This document shows, one piece after another, positions 46,306 through 56,382 of a stretch of 64,000 nt of DNA. The stretch is from Cryptomeria japonica (Eukaryota; Streptophyta; Pinopsida; Cupressales; Cupressaceae): positions 604,252,709-604,316,708 of the forward strand of contig NC_081413.1 of NCBI RefSeq assembly GCF_030272615.1. The letters are read 5' to 3'. Both the position numbers and the translations under genes were made by a program. How positions within the stretch are numbered: the first letter of the stretch is position 1; every line of letters begins with the position of its first letter. The notes beneath the pieces are model-generated. The model had not been told where the DNA came from and searched no databases. It worked only from the letters and a program-made list of their open reading frames with translations.

Positions 46306-48083
46306 TGTTACCCCTATATTTTTGCTCATGCCTAAAGCCTCATAATCAGCTAAAAATCAAATATTGTTAATACTTTAATGCTGAATTTTTTATGGCCAAA
46401 CTCCATGTCAACTGGAAGATTTTAATTGTTTTATTTTTGGCTTACCCATATACCCAAACAATTAAATCTCAAGTCTTCTATCTCCAATGCAAAAATGATT
46501 TATGGGTTATTCTCTACTTAGCTTATTTATTCTACAGTTGAAATTTCATGAGAAATGAAGCTCCGAGTAAAAAGTTATGTAGGTTTTTCTATGGTAGTCG
46601 AAAAGAACAATTGTCATTGAACTTGAACCTTGAACCTTTTTGGTTCAAGCCCGCAGGTTCAAGTGTGCAGGTTCAAAAATTTCAAAGTTCAAATTTCAGG
46701 CTTTGTAATTTTCAGTCATTGAACTTGAGCCATTGAACCTTTTTGGTTCAGGTTCAAGGTTCAACACGCAGGAAAATGGAAAAAAAAAATCAATGCATTA
46801 TACTGTGGGTGCAGTTTGTGTTTTTGAACCATTTGCTTGAACCTCGCAAGTTCAAGGTTCAAGGTTCAAGGTTCAAAGTTCAAAGTTCACAGGTTCAAAA
46901 TATGGATGTTTTTAAAAAATGATCATTGAGCTGAGAGTAAAAGTGTTTGGATGACTTTTGAGATAGCCACACTAACACATACAAATTGTAACTTTCATGT
47001 TATAAAGGAAGATTCAGCTTTTTGAAATATGAATTTAATTATTAATTCATATGTTGATACAAGTTGATAATATTTTCAAAGAATTGTTTCAGCAACTCAT
47101 GGTATTACAAAATATCTAAAGAGTTACAATCCTCCTTTATTATAAAGAGAGCTTTGTCATAAAATAGAGTTGATTCCTTCAAATGGAAGCTTAAAGTCAT
47201 GATCCATGTGCAATTTTTGGCATGTAATTGTTTATAGTTTTCAATGCAACCTGTAACCATAGATTTTTTGAGACAGAAAAATTAGTCTTAGTGCGGGGGG
47301 CATAACTTTTAATTGAACTGTTGGATCGCGCTCAAATTTTGGCAGGTTTTAGAAATCCTAGTTTTCTAAATCCTCATCAGAGAGATTGGACAAATATTAC
47401 CGTGTTCGAAAGTTATTGATCTCTGAGTACAGGTATATACAAATTTCTGAGAAAACTATTATTATGAGAAACTCACGATGGAGACTTGGCTTTGAAATGG
47501 AGATATAAAAGAAATGACCTCCTATCAACACATAATTAGATGTGTTTAAATTAAATTATCTTCAAATATTTTTCAGAAATGAATGGAGGATAAAAGATTT
47601 GAATCAAAATTAAAAAGAGTTGCCGGAAGAAGATAGAAGATAAAAGAAAAGATTAATTAATAATCTTTTCAAGAATCAGTTATTGATAATTGAAATTCTT
47701 AGTTATATATATGTAATGAAAGAAAGGAGAGAGGGTTCTTCTTTTATTTTCTTTCTCTTTCTGTTGTAAAAAGGGAAGAGGCAGCATTATTTTCTAGACT
47801 GCACAGTTTTGTTTTTCAGAAGTGTTGAGTCTATGAGCTCACATTTTTTGGCATTGATAGAATAAAGAAGATTTTGTTGATCTATGGATTTGTAAATATT
47901 TTCTTTTGATTACAATGAGCTTTGTCTCTCTCGTAATTTCCTTTCATTGTCTTTTATGTTACATCAAACTGTGTGTATGCATTTGATTCTGAAGCTTTGA
48001 TTTTAGAAATAATTTGTATTTGGAAAGAAATCTACTGTTAACTTTTTGTCTGGGTATTTTGATCCCCCTTGTCCTTTGAGGCA
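46306..48083 (+). mobile_element. 3' LTR of the gag-only element, truncated
   Basis: It begins TGTTACCCCTATATTTTTGC like the 5' LTR and follows it to TTTGAGGCA at 48083, where a CACTA end begins. The last 365 bases present in the 5' LTR are not found after it. Hence the element has lost its right end, perhaps together with the CACTA-type insertion. Confidence 0.85.
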
Positions 48084-48540
48084 CACTAGTACATTCGGGT
48101 CAAAATTTTGACGGCAAATCATTAGAATTCCGACACAATTTCGTCGCACTACTGACAAAAAAAGTTGTCGAAAACTTTGTGTCAAAAGTTCTGAGTATCC
48201 TTGTGGTCGTCGCAATTCCGACATCACCTCCAACCTTTCTGATGGCCACCATGGATGCTCATACCCCAAAAGAATACTATCACGATCTTGGCCTATCATC
48301 AAAATTCCAACTCCAAAGGGTAAAATTCTGACAAAGGAGTGTCATCGGGTGCACAACATCCTCGTCAGAACTCTCCTGGAGGCCATCGTAATTGGCCATC
48401 ATAATTACGATGGCCTCTAGGAGAGTTTTGATGAGGATGTTGTGCATCCAATGACATTCCTCTGTAGGAATTTTACCCTTTGGAGTCAGAGTTCCGATGA
48501 TAGGCCAATTTTTCAGAAAAAAAAAATTTATAGAAAAAGA
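48084..48540. mobile_element. CACTA-like transposon end with large hairpin
   Basis: The block starts CACTAGTACATTCGGG, the form of En/Spm (CACTA) termini. It is followed by repeated words around CGAC/GTCG (ATTCCGACAC, TTCGTCGCAC, GTCGTCGCAATTCCGAC), like the subterminal repeats of such elements. The matching right terminus was not found, so this is an end fragment. It contains the inverted repeat described separately. Confidence 0.55.
48288..48508. repeat. Inverted repeat, 106-base arms with 9-base loop
   Basis: The left arm, 48288-48393, and right arm, 48403-48508, are reverse complements at about 92 of 106 positions by eye. Most mismatches are C/T or G/A, which would still pair as G-U in one strand's RNA. 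The loop is GGCCATCAT. A transcript would fold into one long hairpin. Confidence 0.9.
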
Positions 48541-48548
48541 TTGACATT

Positions 48549-48735
48549 GGTAGCTCTCTTCTATCTCTCTTCTCTATCCCTCTCTACTATCTCTCTTCTC
48601 TCTCCCCTCTCTAGGTCTCTTTTTCCATCCCTCTCTTCTTCTCTCCCTCTCTACTTCTCTTTCTCTACCCTCTCCAGGTCATTATCTCTTCCTCTCACCC
48701 TCTCTCTCTCTCACATCTATAGGTCTCACCTTCCA
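48549..48735 (+). repeat. CT-rich low-complexity tract
   Basis: Nearly pure pyrimidine sequence of CTCT, TCTC and CCCT words, with a recurring CTCTAGGTCTC or CTCCAGGTCAT variant roughly every 55-65 bases. Confidence 0.9.
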
Positions 48736-49166
48736 TTCCTCCATCATTACCGATGTTGTCAAGTTGCAAGATATTTCCCAAGGTACTTGGTTGCTAGGGT
48801 TGATTTGCTTAAGTGTTGGAGTCAAAGTTAGATGAGACCTCCATGATTAAGCTATATTAAGTGATCAAGTCAACAAGATCTCAATTGTAAACATGACTAG
48901 GTTCTAGGGTTTTAGGGTAGCATAGGTCAAGATTGAGGCATGGTGGTCAAGAATTACCTTCCAATGATAAAAGACATCCAAATGATGAAGAATGAAGGCG
49001 ATGAACTCATAGAAGTTTGGAGGAGATAATTAACTAAGTTAAAATTTTGTTTAAGTCATGGTCATGATACTAGCTTTCTCATCAAGAGCAATTTGTGCGA
49101 ATGAACCCTAGAAATGTGCCCATGCTAGAGAAGCAAGAATTCCAATAAAACCTAAGGCAATGCTAG
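48736..49166. other. Spacer at the left flank of the copia insertion
   Basis: No gene seen. It ends with GCTAG (49162-49166), the left copy of the copia target duplication. Confidence 0.6.
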
Positions 49167-49682
49167 TGAAAGGAAATAAAAGAGCAAGGAAAGGAAAATT
49201 AATCCAAGAAAGTTTATGATGAAGTAATTGTTACCATGAGAAAAGCAAAGACCTTAGAGCATCACCCAAATGTGAAGAAGGAGGCACAAGAACTTTTGAA
49301 AGGGGAAAAGCAAAGAAAAACCCCTTGTGATATTATGAATGAGGCAATGCCTAAAAATGAGAGAGAGAGAGAGAGCAAGAAGCTCTTTACAATATTGTCA
49401 TTAAGAAGAAATGAGAGAGGAGGCATCTCTTAAATAGAGATGAGGAGAGGAGTTACAAAGTAACTCCCAAATCTATGAATTCCACCATTCATAAAATGTG
49501 TGTGCCATGTGTCCACATCCTCTTATGGAGGAAATCTAATATTCCTTAATAAAGGAAAATAAAAGAAGTGACTTGTCCTCACACATGTACTAGAGGACAA
49601 ATTACATGTAGGAATTCCAAAGGAATATCCTAAACTAAATAAAAAATAAACCTAAGCTAAGCAAAGATTAAATATTCTAACA
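49167..49682 (-). repeat. 3' LTR of the copia element
   Basis: 516 bases, TGTTAGAATATTTAATC ... TTATTTCCTTTCA on the reverse strand. It includes a (GA)n run near 49360-49375, shorter than in the other LTR. Confidence 0.95.
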
Positions 49683-49693
49683 CCCCCCCTTAA
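49683..49693 (-). other. Polypurine tract of the copia element
   Basis: On the reverse strand, TTAAGGGGGG lies just before the 3' LTR, as needed to prime plus-strand DNA synthesis. It overlaps the last codons of the Gag-Pol frame. Confidence 0.85.
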
Positions 49694-52600
49694 GCTTTAC
49701 TTGGGGAGCTTACATCAAACCCTTCAATGGGTTGTAATCCAAGATTTTTACAATCAAATTGGAACTTTTCTTTACAAAGTGGCTTGGTCAAAATATCTGC
49801 AACTTGGTCTTCCCCCTTGCAATAGAGGAGTGAAACTTGCTTGTCTTCAATTTGTTCTCTAATAAAGTGGTGTTGGAGAGCAATGTGTTTTGTCCTTGCA
49901 TGGAAAACTGGATTTTTAGCCAAGGCAATGGCACTTTGGTTGTCACAATACAATGGAGTTGGTTCATGTTGAGGTAGACCCAAATCTTCAAGTAGTCTTC
50001 TAAGCCACAAGACTTCTTTGGAAGCATTAGTGCATCCTTTGTACTCAGCTTCAGTGGATCCAAGAGAGGTAGATTGTTGCTTTTTACTATTCCAAGAAAT
50101 TGCTCCTGAACCAACAAAGAAACAATAACCACAAGTAGATTTCCCATCATTGGGATCTCCACCTAGATCAGAATCAGTAAAACCTTTTAAAGTAAAATCA
50201 GAATTTGCATCATAAAACAAACCTACATTAATTGTTCCTTTAATATATCTTAAAATTCTTTTAGCAACTTTAAAGTGTGTTTGTTGAGGTTTAGACATGA
50301 ATCTAGAAACCAAACCAACACTATAAGCAATATCTGGCCTAGTAAGAGTTAAATAGTTCAAACTTCCAACTAATTGTCTATACAAGGTAGCATCAACAGG
50401 AGGAGTTTGCATATCAAGCATTAACTTAGTGCCTAATTCAATAGGAATTGAAACATGATGAGCATCATTCATTTTAAACTTATCTATGAGATCTTGAGCA
50501 TATTTACTTTGAGATAAGAAAATTCCTTTAGAGGTTTGCCAAATTTGCATTCCTAAGAAATAATGTAAAAGACCTAAATCAATCATTTGAAATTTTTGAT
50601 TAAGTTGAAACTTAATATCAGAAATCAAAGTATTGGAACTTGAAGTAAGAATCAAATCATCCACATACAAGATAATAATTATAATATCATCTTCACTATG
50701 TTTAATATACAAGTTAGGATCATTTTTACTTCTAATAAAGCCTTGAGAAAGAAAGAATTCATTAATCTTTGAATACCACTCCCTAGGAGATTGCTTTAAT
50801 CCATAAATTGATTTCTTTAATTTACAAACTAAGTGTGCATTACCTTCTTTAATAAAACTAGGAGGTTGAGACATATAAATTTCTTCATGTAAATCACCAT
50901 TAAGAAAAGCACTTTTAACATCCATTTGGTGAATAGGCCAATTCATTCTAGAAGCTAAAGCAAGCACAAGTTTAATTGTAGGCATTTTAGCAACAGGAGC
51001 AAAAGTTTCATTATAATCTAAGCCTTCAATTTGAGAAAAACCTCTAGCAACTAATCTAGCTTTAAATTTACTAACTTGATTATTAGCATTCAATTTAGTT
51101 TTATAAAGCCACTTGCAAGAAACAAGATTTTTACCATGAGGCAAGGGAACTAAATCCCAAGTTTGGTTAGAAATTAGAGTATCATATTCTTCCTTCATTG
51201 CTTTTTGCCAATGTGGTTGATTTTTAGCTTGATCAAATGTTTTAGGATCATTAGAATTCATAATAGTAGTCATTAAAGCATAATTACAATAATTAACTCT
51301 TCTAACTTGAAATTTATCCATTCTAGCTAAGTATTCATCACTATCTTGAATTAAAGATTTAAACCATTTAGGTCTTCTTTTAGAAGTAATGGATTCATCA
51401 CTAGAAGAATAGTCATGAGGAGTAGAGTTATTATTATCATCATCACTATTACTAGAAGGAATAGAAAGAGATGCATTAGGAGTAGGGTTAAGAGAAGGAG
51501 GTTGGTCCTCCACAAGCACAACTTTGGTTTGACCAAGTTCATCATCCTTCACTTTAGAACAATCATGAATGCCCTTTTCTGCAATACAAACATCTCTTGC
51601 AACTTTTACCTTGTTAGTAATAGGATTGTAAACTCTATAACCTTTAGTATTTTCATCATAACCAACAAAAATAAAAGGAGAAGATTTAGCATCTAATTTT
51701 TTTCTTTTCTCCTTAGGTTTGTGAACATAAGCTATGGAACCAAAAATTCTTAAATTCTGCAAATTAGGCTTTCTACCAGACCAAGCTTCTTCAGGAGTTT
51801 TATCCTTTAAGGCTTTGGTAGGTGTTCTATTAATTAAATATGTTGCACAAGCCATAGCTTCAGCCCAAAACTTGTAATCCATATTTTTAGCATGTAGTAA
51901 ACATCTAGCCATTTCAACAATTGTCCTATGCTTCCGTTCTACCACACCATTTTGTTGTGGTGTATAAGGAATGGTAAGCTCATGTTTAATTCCAAAAGAT
52001 TTTAAATAAGCATTAAATGCATTATTGACATATTCTCTTCCATTGTCAGTACGAAGAATCTTAATTTTAGAACCAGATTGCCTTTCTACAAACATATGAA
52101 ATTCAGTAAAAACATCAAGCACTTGATCCTTACTATGAAGGAAATATATCCATGTTCTCCTTGAAAAATCATCAACAAAGGTAAGTGCATACCTTGAAAC
52201 TTGGATGGAGGGATTCTCCATGGGACCCAAGAGATCACTATGAACGAGGTGCAATTTAGTGTATGCCCTCCAAGATTGACCATGAGGAAAGGGTTCCCTA
52301 TGCATCTTACCACTCATGCAACCATTGCAAACAATTTGAGAAGGAACAATACTAGGCAATCCATCAACCATATTTGCTTTTTGCATCAATGAAATATAAT
52401 TAGAATTGAGATGGCCAAGTCTTTTATGCCATATAGTAAAATCAACAGTAGTAAGCAAAGAATACTTTGGAGGAGCAAATTCATAGAACTTGAATAAGTT
52501 ATCACTATCCATTTTAGTAGTAGCAATAACATGATTAGTGTTTGGATCAATGATATAACATATGCCCCTATAAAAGTTAATCTTATAATCTTGACAAAGT

Positions 52601-53826
52601 TTAGGAACTGAAATCAAATTTGATTTTAATTCAGGAACATAAAGAACATCATGTAATTTCCCATTAGGAACATTCACATCACCAATAGCTTCAACTTTAC
52701 AACTATGATTATTAGCTAATTGAACAGGAATATTAGAAGTATCGGGATGCAAAGATTCAAAACATTCTTTATGAGAAGTAACATGTTGAGATGCACCAGA
52801 ATCAATAATCCACTCAAGTGGTTGAGAAACATTATAAGTACATGTAAATGCATGACGAGATGAATTACCATTATTATTATTACCCTTCTTATAATGAGGT
52901 TTATGTTGATTATTTTGATTATTTTGATTCATGGGCTTTTTACCATTTTGTTTCTTAAAACAATTATTAGTAATATGTCCATCTTTCCCACAATATGTGC
53001 AATGGGGTCTTGTTTGAGAATTATTCCTTTGATTATTGTGATTATTATTATGATTATTATTATGAGAATTATTATGGTAGGATTTAGAATGAGATTTATA
53101 ATTAGAAGATTTGTGATTGTTATTATGATTATGATTATGATTATGATCATGTTTATTATTATTAGATCTAAAATTATTATTATGATTTTGATTTTTAGAC
53201 ATAAAAGCATGTTCACTAGTTTTAAGAGTACCAAATTGAATTAATTTAGCTTCCTCTTGATGCAATAAATTACAAAAAATATCATATGTTAATTGAGTAG
53301 CTAAGCTAGGAATAGCAAGTTGAGCATGAATATTCGTAATAAATTGTTGAAATTGACGAGGAAGACATTTTTTAAGAATAAGATGAATTAAACGTAAATC
53401 AGCAAGAGTAACTCCTAAACTAGTTAATTGACTATTAACAGAATCAAACTTTAATAAGAATTCATCCATTGTTTTAAAATCTGTATACCTTAGATCTTCA
53501 AGTTGATCTTGAAGTTGAATTTTTCGGGATTCATTTGAGCTATCATAAGTTGTTTTTAAAATTTCCCAAGCTTCATGCGCTTTTGTACAATTTCCAATTA
53601 AAACATACAAATCAGGAACCATTGAAATACCAATTAAACCAAGTGCTTCCTCATTTTGAGCCTTCCATCTATCTAGGTCGGCTTGAGGAGCAGATGTAGC
53701 GGGTTCAAAATTTTTATCAGTCGCAACATCCAAAAGGTGTTTGAAACGAAAAATAAACGAGATATGTGTTTTCCAAGAGTGATAATTGGAACTATTTAAT
53801 TTAATTTCTGGAATTAATGTAGACAT
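49690..53826 (-). CDS. Copia Gag-Pol polyprotein, intact
   Basis: 1378 codons without a stop. Order: Gag (UBN2-type, residues about 10-200, e.g. NSSNYHSWK, WEILKTTY), a His/Asn-rich linker (211-271), a CCHC zinc knuckle (276-289), aspartic protease IIDSGASQHV (Asp 342), and integrase with an HHCC domain (WHKRLGHLN ... CNGCMSGK) and core (VHSDLLGP, RTDNGREYVN, ERKHRTI). RT follows with MDVKSAFLNGDL and the catalytic YVDD (1054-1057), then RNase H (FTDSDLGGD, STEAEYKG, YCDNQSAIALA, KHIALQHHFI) and ADILTKPL at the end. All catalytic residues I can place are present. Integrase before RT is the copia order. The start ATG at 53826 begins MSTLIPEIKLNSSNYHSW, typical for such Gags. Confidence 0.97.
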   Translation of the reverse strand: MSTLIPEIKLNSSNYHSWKTHISFIFRFKHLLDVATDKNFEPATSAPQADLDRWKAQNEEALGLIGISMVPDLYVLIGNCTKAHEAWEILKTTYDSSNESRKIQLQDQLEDLRYTDFKTMDEFLLKFDSVNSQLTSLGVTLADLRLIHLILKKCLPRQFQQFITNIHAQLAIPSLATQLTYDIFCNLLHQEEAKLIQFGTLKTSEHAFMSKNQNHNNNFRSNNNKHDHNHNHNHNNNHKSSNYKSHSKSYHNNSHNNNHNNNHNNQRNNSQTRPHCTYCGKDGHITNNCFKKQNGKKPMNQNNQNNQHKPHYKKGNNNNGNSSRHAFTCTYNVSQPLEWIIDSGASQHVTSHKECFESLHPDTSNIPVQLANNHSCKVEAIGDVNVPNGKLHDVLYVPELKSNLISVPKLCQDYKINFYRGICYIIDPNTNHVIATTKMDSDNLFKFYEFAPPKYSLLTTVDFTIWHKRLGHLNSNYISLMQKANMVDGLPSIVPSQIVCNGCMSGKMHREPFPHGQSWRAYTKLHLVHSDLLGPMENPSIQVSRYALTFVDDFSRRTWIYFLHSKDQVLDVFTEFHMFVERQSGSKIKILRTDNGREYVNNAFNAYLKSFGIKHELTIPYTPQQNGVVERKHRTIVEMARCLLHAKNMDYKFWAEAMACATYLINRTPTKALKDKTPEEAWSGRKPNLQNLRIFGSIAYVHKPKEKRKKLDAKSSPFIFVGYDENTKGYRVYNPITNKVKVARDVCIAEKGIHDCSKVKDDELGQTKVVLVEDQPPSLNPTPNASLSIPSSNSDDDNNNSTPHDYSSSDESITSKRRPKWFKSLIQDSDEYLARMDKFQVRRVNYCNYALMTTIMNSNDPKTFDQAKNQPHWQKAMKEEYDTLISNQTWDLVPLPHGKNLVSCKWLYKTKLNANNQVSKFKARLVARGFSQIEGLDYNETFAPVAKMPTIKLVLALASRMNWPIHQMDVKSAFLNGDLHEEIYMSQPPSFIKEGNAHLVCKLKKSIYGLKQSPREWYSKINEFFLSQGFIRSKNDPNLYIKHSEDDIIIIILYVDDLILTSSSNTLISDIKFQLNQKFQMIDLGLLHYFLGMQIWQTSKGIFLSQSKYAQDLIDKFKMNDAHHVSIPIELGTKLMLDMQTPPVDATLYRQLVGSLNYLTLTRPDIAYSVGLVSRFMSKPQQTHFKVAKRILRYIKGTINVGLFYDANSDFTLKGFTDSDLGGDPNDGKSTCGYCFFVGSGAISWNSKKQQSTSLGSTEAEYKGCTNASKEVLWLRRLLEDLGLPQHEPTPLYCDNQSAIALAKNPVFHARTKHIALQHHFIREQIEDKQVSLLYCKGEDQVADILTKPLCKEKFQFDCKNLGLQPIEGFDVSSPSKA

Positions 53827-54269
53827 GATAGCAAAATAATGAACAAATTATGCTTAATATTGAAAAAAAATGCCCTCTTGGATAAAAAATAATTTTTTTT
53901 TTAACCTCCTTGATTAAAATTCAATAATAACTTTTCTTTTTTTTAAAATAACAATTTAAAAAAAAATATTTAACAAAAAATATTATTTTCAAATCCTAAA
54001 AAAACTTTATATTAAAAACTTTAAATATTAATAATAAAACAATTTTATATTAAAAACTTTTTATAAAAAAATATATATATTAACACGTAAACAAAATATA
54101 AACTTTTATATATTTTTATATATATTAAAACTTTATTTTAAATTTTATAAAGAAACGTTTAAGAGAGAGCAGATTAAAAAACAAAGAAGGCAGTTGGAAA
54201 ACAAAGAAGAAATAAGAACGTAGCAGAGGACAAACACAACGTGGCTGAAGAATGATAAAAATTGAATGT

Positions 54270-54323
54270 GTTGAGCTGGCCGAGTTGGTCTAAGGCACCA
54301 GATTTAGGTTCTGGTCCGAAGGG
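54270..54323 (+). pseudogene. 5' half of tRNA-Leu(UAG), truncated
   Basis: The D arm (GCCGAGTTGGTCTAAGGC) and the anticodon arm (CCAGA, loop TTTAGGT, TCTGG) match plant tRNA-Leu, with anticodon UAG at 54304-54306. A possible acceptor strand, GTTGAGC, precedes. After TCCGAAGGG the variable arm, T arm and 3' acceptor strand are missing, so this is a fragment, not a working gene. It lies inside the copia leader on the strand opposite to the element. Confidence 0.78.
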
Positions 54324-54446
54324 AAGAAACGTTATGACAGAGGAATGGTCAGGTAGGTAACACCAACCTATTATTCTTTTTTAACTCAACTAGTTTCCCT
54401 TAGGCTCTAAGCATTTAACCAGAGGTAACGCAGGTTCTTTACAGGC

Positions 54447-54577
54447 AGGAACTTGTAATCCAGTATGGCGCCCGTCGTTTGAGTGGGAAGATTTCGACAG
54501 CGGCGGGAATGGAGCCCGTGACGTCAAACCCTCGCCTCCAGAAAATGCAGAGGTGCTGAATCTCAATTCCAAATGAG
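54447..54577 (+). pseudogene. GC-rich exon-like fragment, unidentified
   Basis: After TTCTTTACAG, a good splice acceptor, one frame is open for 43 codons (CNPVWRPSFEWEDFDSGG, then VKPSPPENAEVLNLNSK) to a TGA at 54575. Its base composition is unlike the rest of the leader. A short ATG-led piece ending in a GTAGGTAA donor stands upstream at 54333-54351. The frame could be an exon of a captured gene. I do not recognise it. Confidence 0.35.
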
Positions 54578-54640
54578 GCGTGAAACGACAGAGCGTGTAT
54601 TTGGATGAGAAACAAGGATAACAAATAACACGAGTGAAGG

Positions 54641-54853
54641 AAAGGAGAGGATATTGCTGCGTTGGAGAAGGACTGGATGCGAAAGTTCTTGCAGTCACTT
54701 AAACTGTTTGAAGAAAATGAAAGAAAGAAGCTTGCGGTTTTCACTGCACTCACTTTCTCTCAGAAACTGTCTGGGCTACCACCAGAAATTGTTTTTCAAC
54801 GTCTCCTTAAAGACAATCTTGTGGCCAAAGGCATATTCAAACAAGCAGAATAA
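54641..54853 (+). pseudogene. Captured exon of a W2-domain protein (eIF5-mimic/BZW-like)
   Basis: The frame reads EDIAALEKDWMRKFLQS, then FEENERKKLAVFTALTF, SQKLSGLPPEIVFQ and RLLKDNLVAKG, before turning to unrelated sequence and a stop at 54851. This closely resembles the N-terminal half of plant basic-leucine-zipper-and-W2-domain proteins (eIF5-mimic proteins, regulators of start-codon choice in translation), as I remember that family. The match ends abruptly after AKG, possibly at an old exon border. It is on the strand opposite to the copia frame. It has no ATG start and only about 65 codons, so it is a fragment. Confidence 0.65.
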
Positions 54854-55768
54854 CAACTAAAATAATAGAAGCTACTAAAATGACAAGCAGAATAACACCA
54901 GGTGTGTTAGATGGATGGAGAAGTGTAACATATAACTGCGCTAATTTTAGGTGGAGAGAAGAGCGAGTAGGAAAAGGAACACAAAGCTCGGTAGCGTGAG
55001 CTTGTGGCCCAAGAGCTGGAAGATACGCAGTATCTGGGTTGCACAAAGGCCTCTTGACAGTGTTTTTTCAGTCAATCATAAAGATGAGTAACAACTTCAA
55101 ATTTAGCATAACATTCCAAAAAAAGGCAATGACAAAACATCACCAGCAAGCCCACAGTGATATGCACATATCATATACCCCTAAATTTGAACCAAAGAAG
55201 TTTGAAATGGAAGAAGCAAGGTAAACTCCAAATATATTCTTAATGCTCTCACATAAGATGCAAAATCTGTTGTCTGGATGAAACCCAAATCCAACTTGAA
55301 AACATTGACTTCTCAAATCTGCAAGTGATATTAAGTTTGATAATTTAAAATCCTTGTATCTTGAGGCTGTGTTACGTACTTTCTGTATTCAGATGCATTA
55401 GTTTGAGAACAATTACAAAGAATTAAATTGCCAGATCTTTATCAGCACTGGTAAAAGCAATAATAAACTTATTTTATTTAACAATAAACCATAAAATATT
55501 TAAAACAACTCAAAATGATAACCATGGTATGGTTGAAAGGGACAATAGAGTCACAGTCCAATGACTAAAAAACAAAATAGATACAATCATACAAGAAGAA
55601 CAAATTTAAGTTTAAATAAAGATTATCCTTTTTATTTATCAATAACACCTGCAAATAAAGATGTTAGGACTGAATGGCAGATTCAAACAAATCGAATCAG
55701 AATAGTTGTAAGCAAGAAAAAGGTTAAAATCTGCAAGTGAATCAGAAATGAAGTTTAATGATAAATTA

Positions 55769-55929
55769 GTTTTGGCGGCAAGCCGACCAAATAAATTAAG
55801 AAGACTAAGTTTGGTGGTAAACCTTCCAAACTATGCACACTAAAAAAAACAGAAACTTTGGCGGCAAGCCTTCCAAAGATACAAATTTAAACTAAAAAAG
55901 GAGGAACTTTGGCGGCAAGCCTTCCAAAG
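55769..55929. repeat. Four palindromic repeats with E2F-like core
   Basis: CTTTGGCGGCAAGCCTTCC plus AAAG occurs exactly at 55856-55878 and 55907-55929, with variants at 55769-55790 (TTTTGGCGGCAAGCCGACC) and 55807-55830 (TTTGGTGGTAAACCTTCC). Each can fold as CTTTGG...CCAAAG. The core TTTGGCGG fits the E2F consensus TTTSSCGS. The units are spaced about 40-50 bases apart, separated by A-rich DNA. Confidence 0.85.
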
Positions 55930-56151
55930 CCCTTTTTTTTAATAAAAAACTAACTAGAATAGGAGATTAAACCTGCAGGCAAACTTGTTAACAAGTTTGA
56001 AAAAAAAGGTTAAAAATCTGAAACCAAAACCTGCACAATAGAAAATATTAGTAAAAGAACTTCTTCTCCTCTCAAGAATGCCTCCAACAAGGTGAACTCC
56101 ACAGAATGGTAACCTTCATCAATGTTAACTTAAAACAAGGATTAGAAACCT

Positions 56152-56163
56152 GCTCTGATACCA
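56152..56163 (-). other. Primer binding site of the copia element
   Basis: On the reverse strand TGGTATCAGAGC, the perfect initiator-tRNA-Met site, directly follows the 5' LTR end. Confidence 0.95.
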
Positions 56164-56349
56164 TGAAAGGAAATAAAAGAGCAAGGAAAGGAAAATTAAT
56201 CCAAGAAAGTTTATGATGAAGTAATTGTTACCATGAGAAAAGCAAAGACCTTAGAGCATCACCCAAATGTGAAGAAGGAGGCACAAGAACTTTTGAAAGG
56301 GGAAAAGCAAAGAAAAACCCCTTGTGATATTATGAATGAGGCAATGCCT

Positions 56350-56382
<33 letters not shown>

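Larger units (their letters stand above)
53827..56151 (-). other. Unusually long copia leader with foreign fragments
   Basis: 2.3 kb separate the primer site from the Gag start. The part next to Gag (53827-54180) is extremely AT-rich. 54240-55060 is GC-richer and holds a half tRNA-Leu and an exon-like W2-domain piece, both in the opposite orientation to the element. 55740-55930 holds four small palindromic repeats. The rest shows nothing recognisable. No long frame exists in the element's own direction. Confidence 0.75.

Noticed and set aside
48442-48831. 129-codon frame over the CT-rich tract
   Set aside because: Most of its residues are Ser and Leu from CT repeats; no sign of a real protein.
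52894-53244. Forward-strand 116-codon Ile/Met-rich frame
   Set aside because: It is the antisense of the His/Asn-rich Gag linker, created by its repeat composition.
54390-54753. Two reverse-strand frames of about 100 codons in the copia leader
   Set aside because: They overlap each other and the better supported forward W2 and GC-rich fragments; no known domain.
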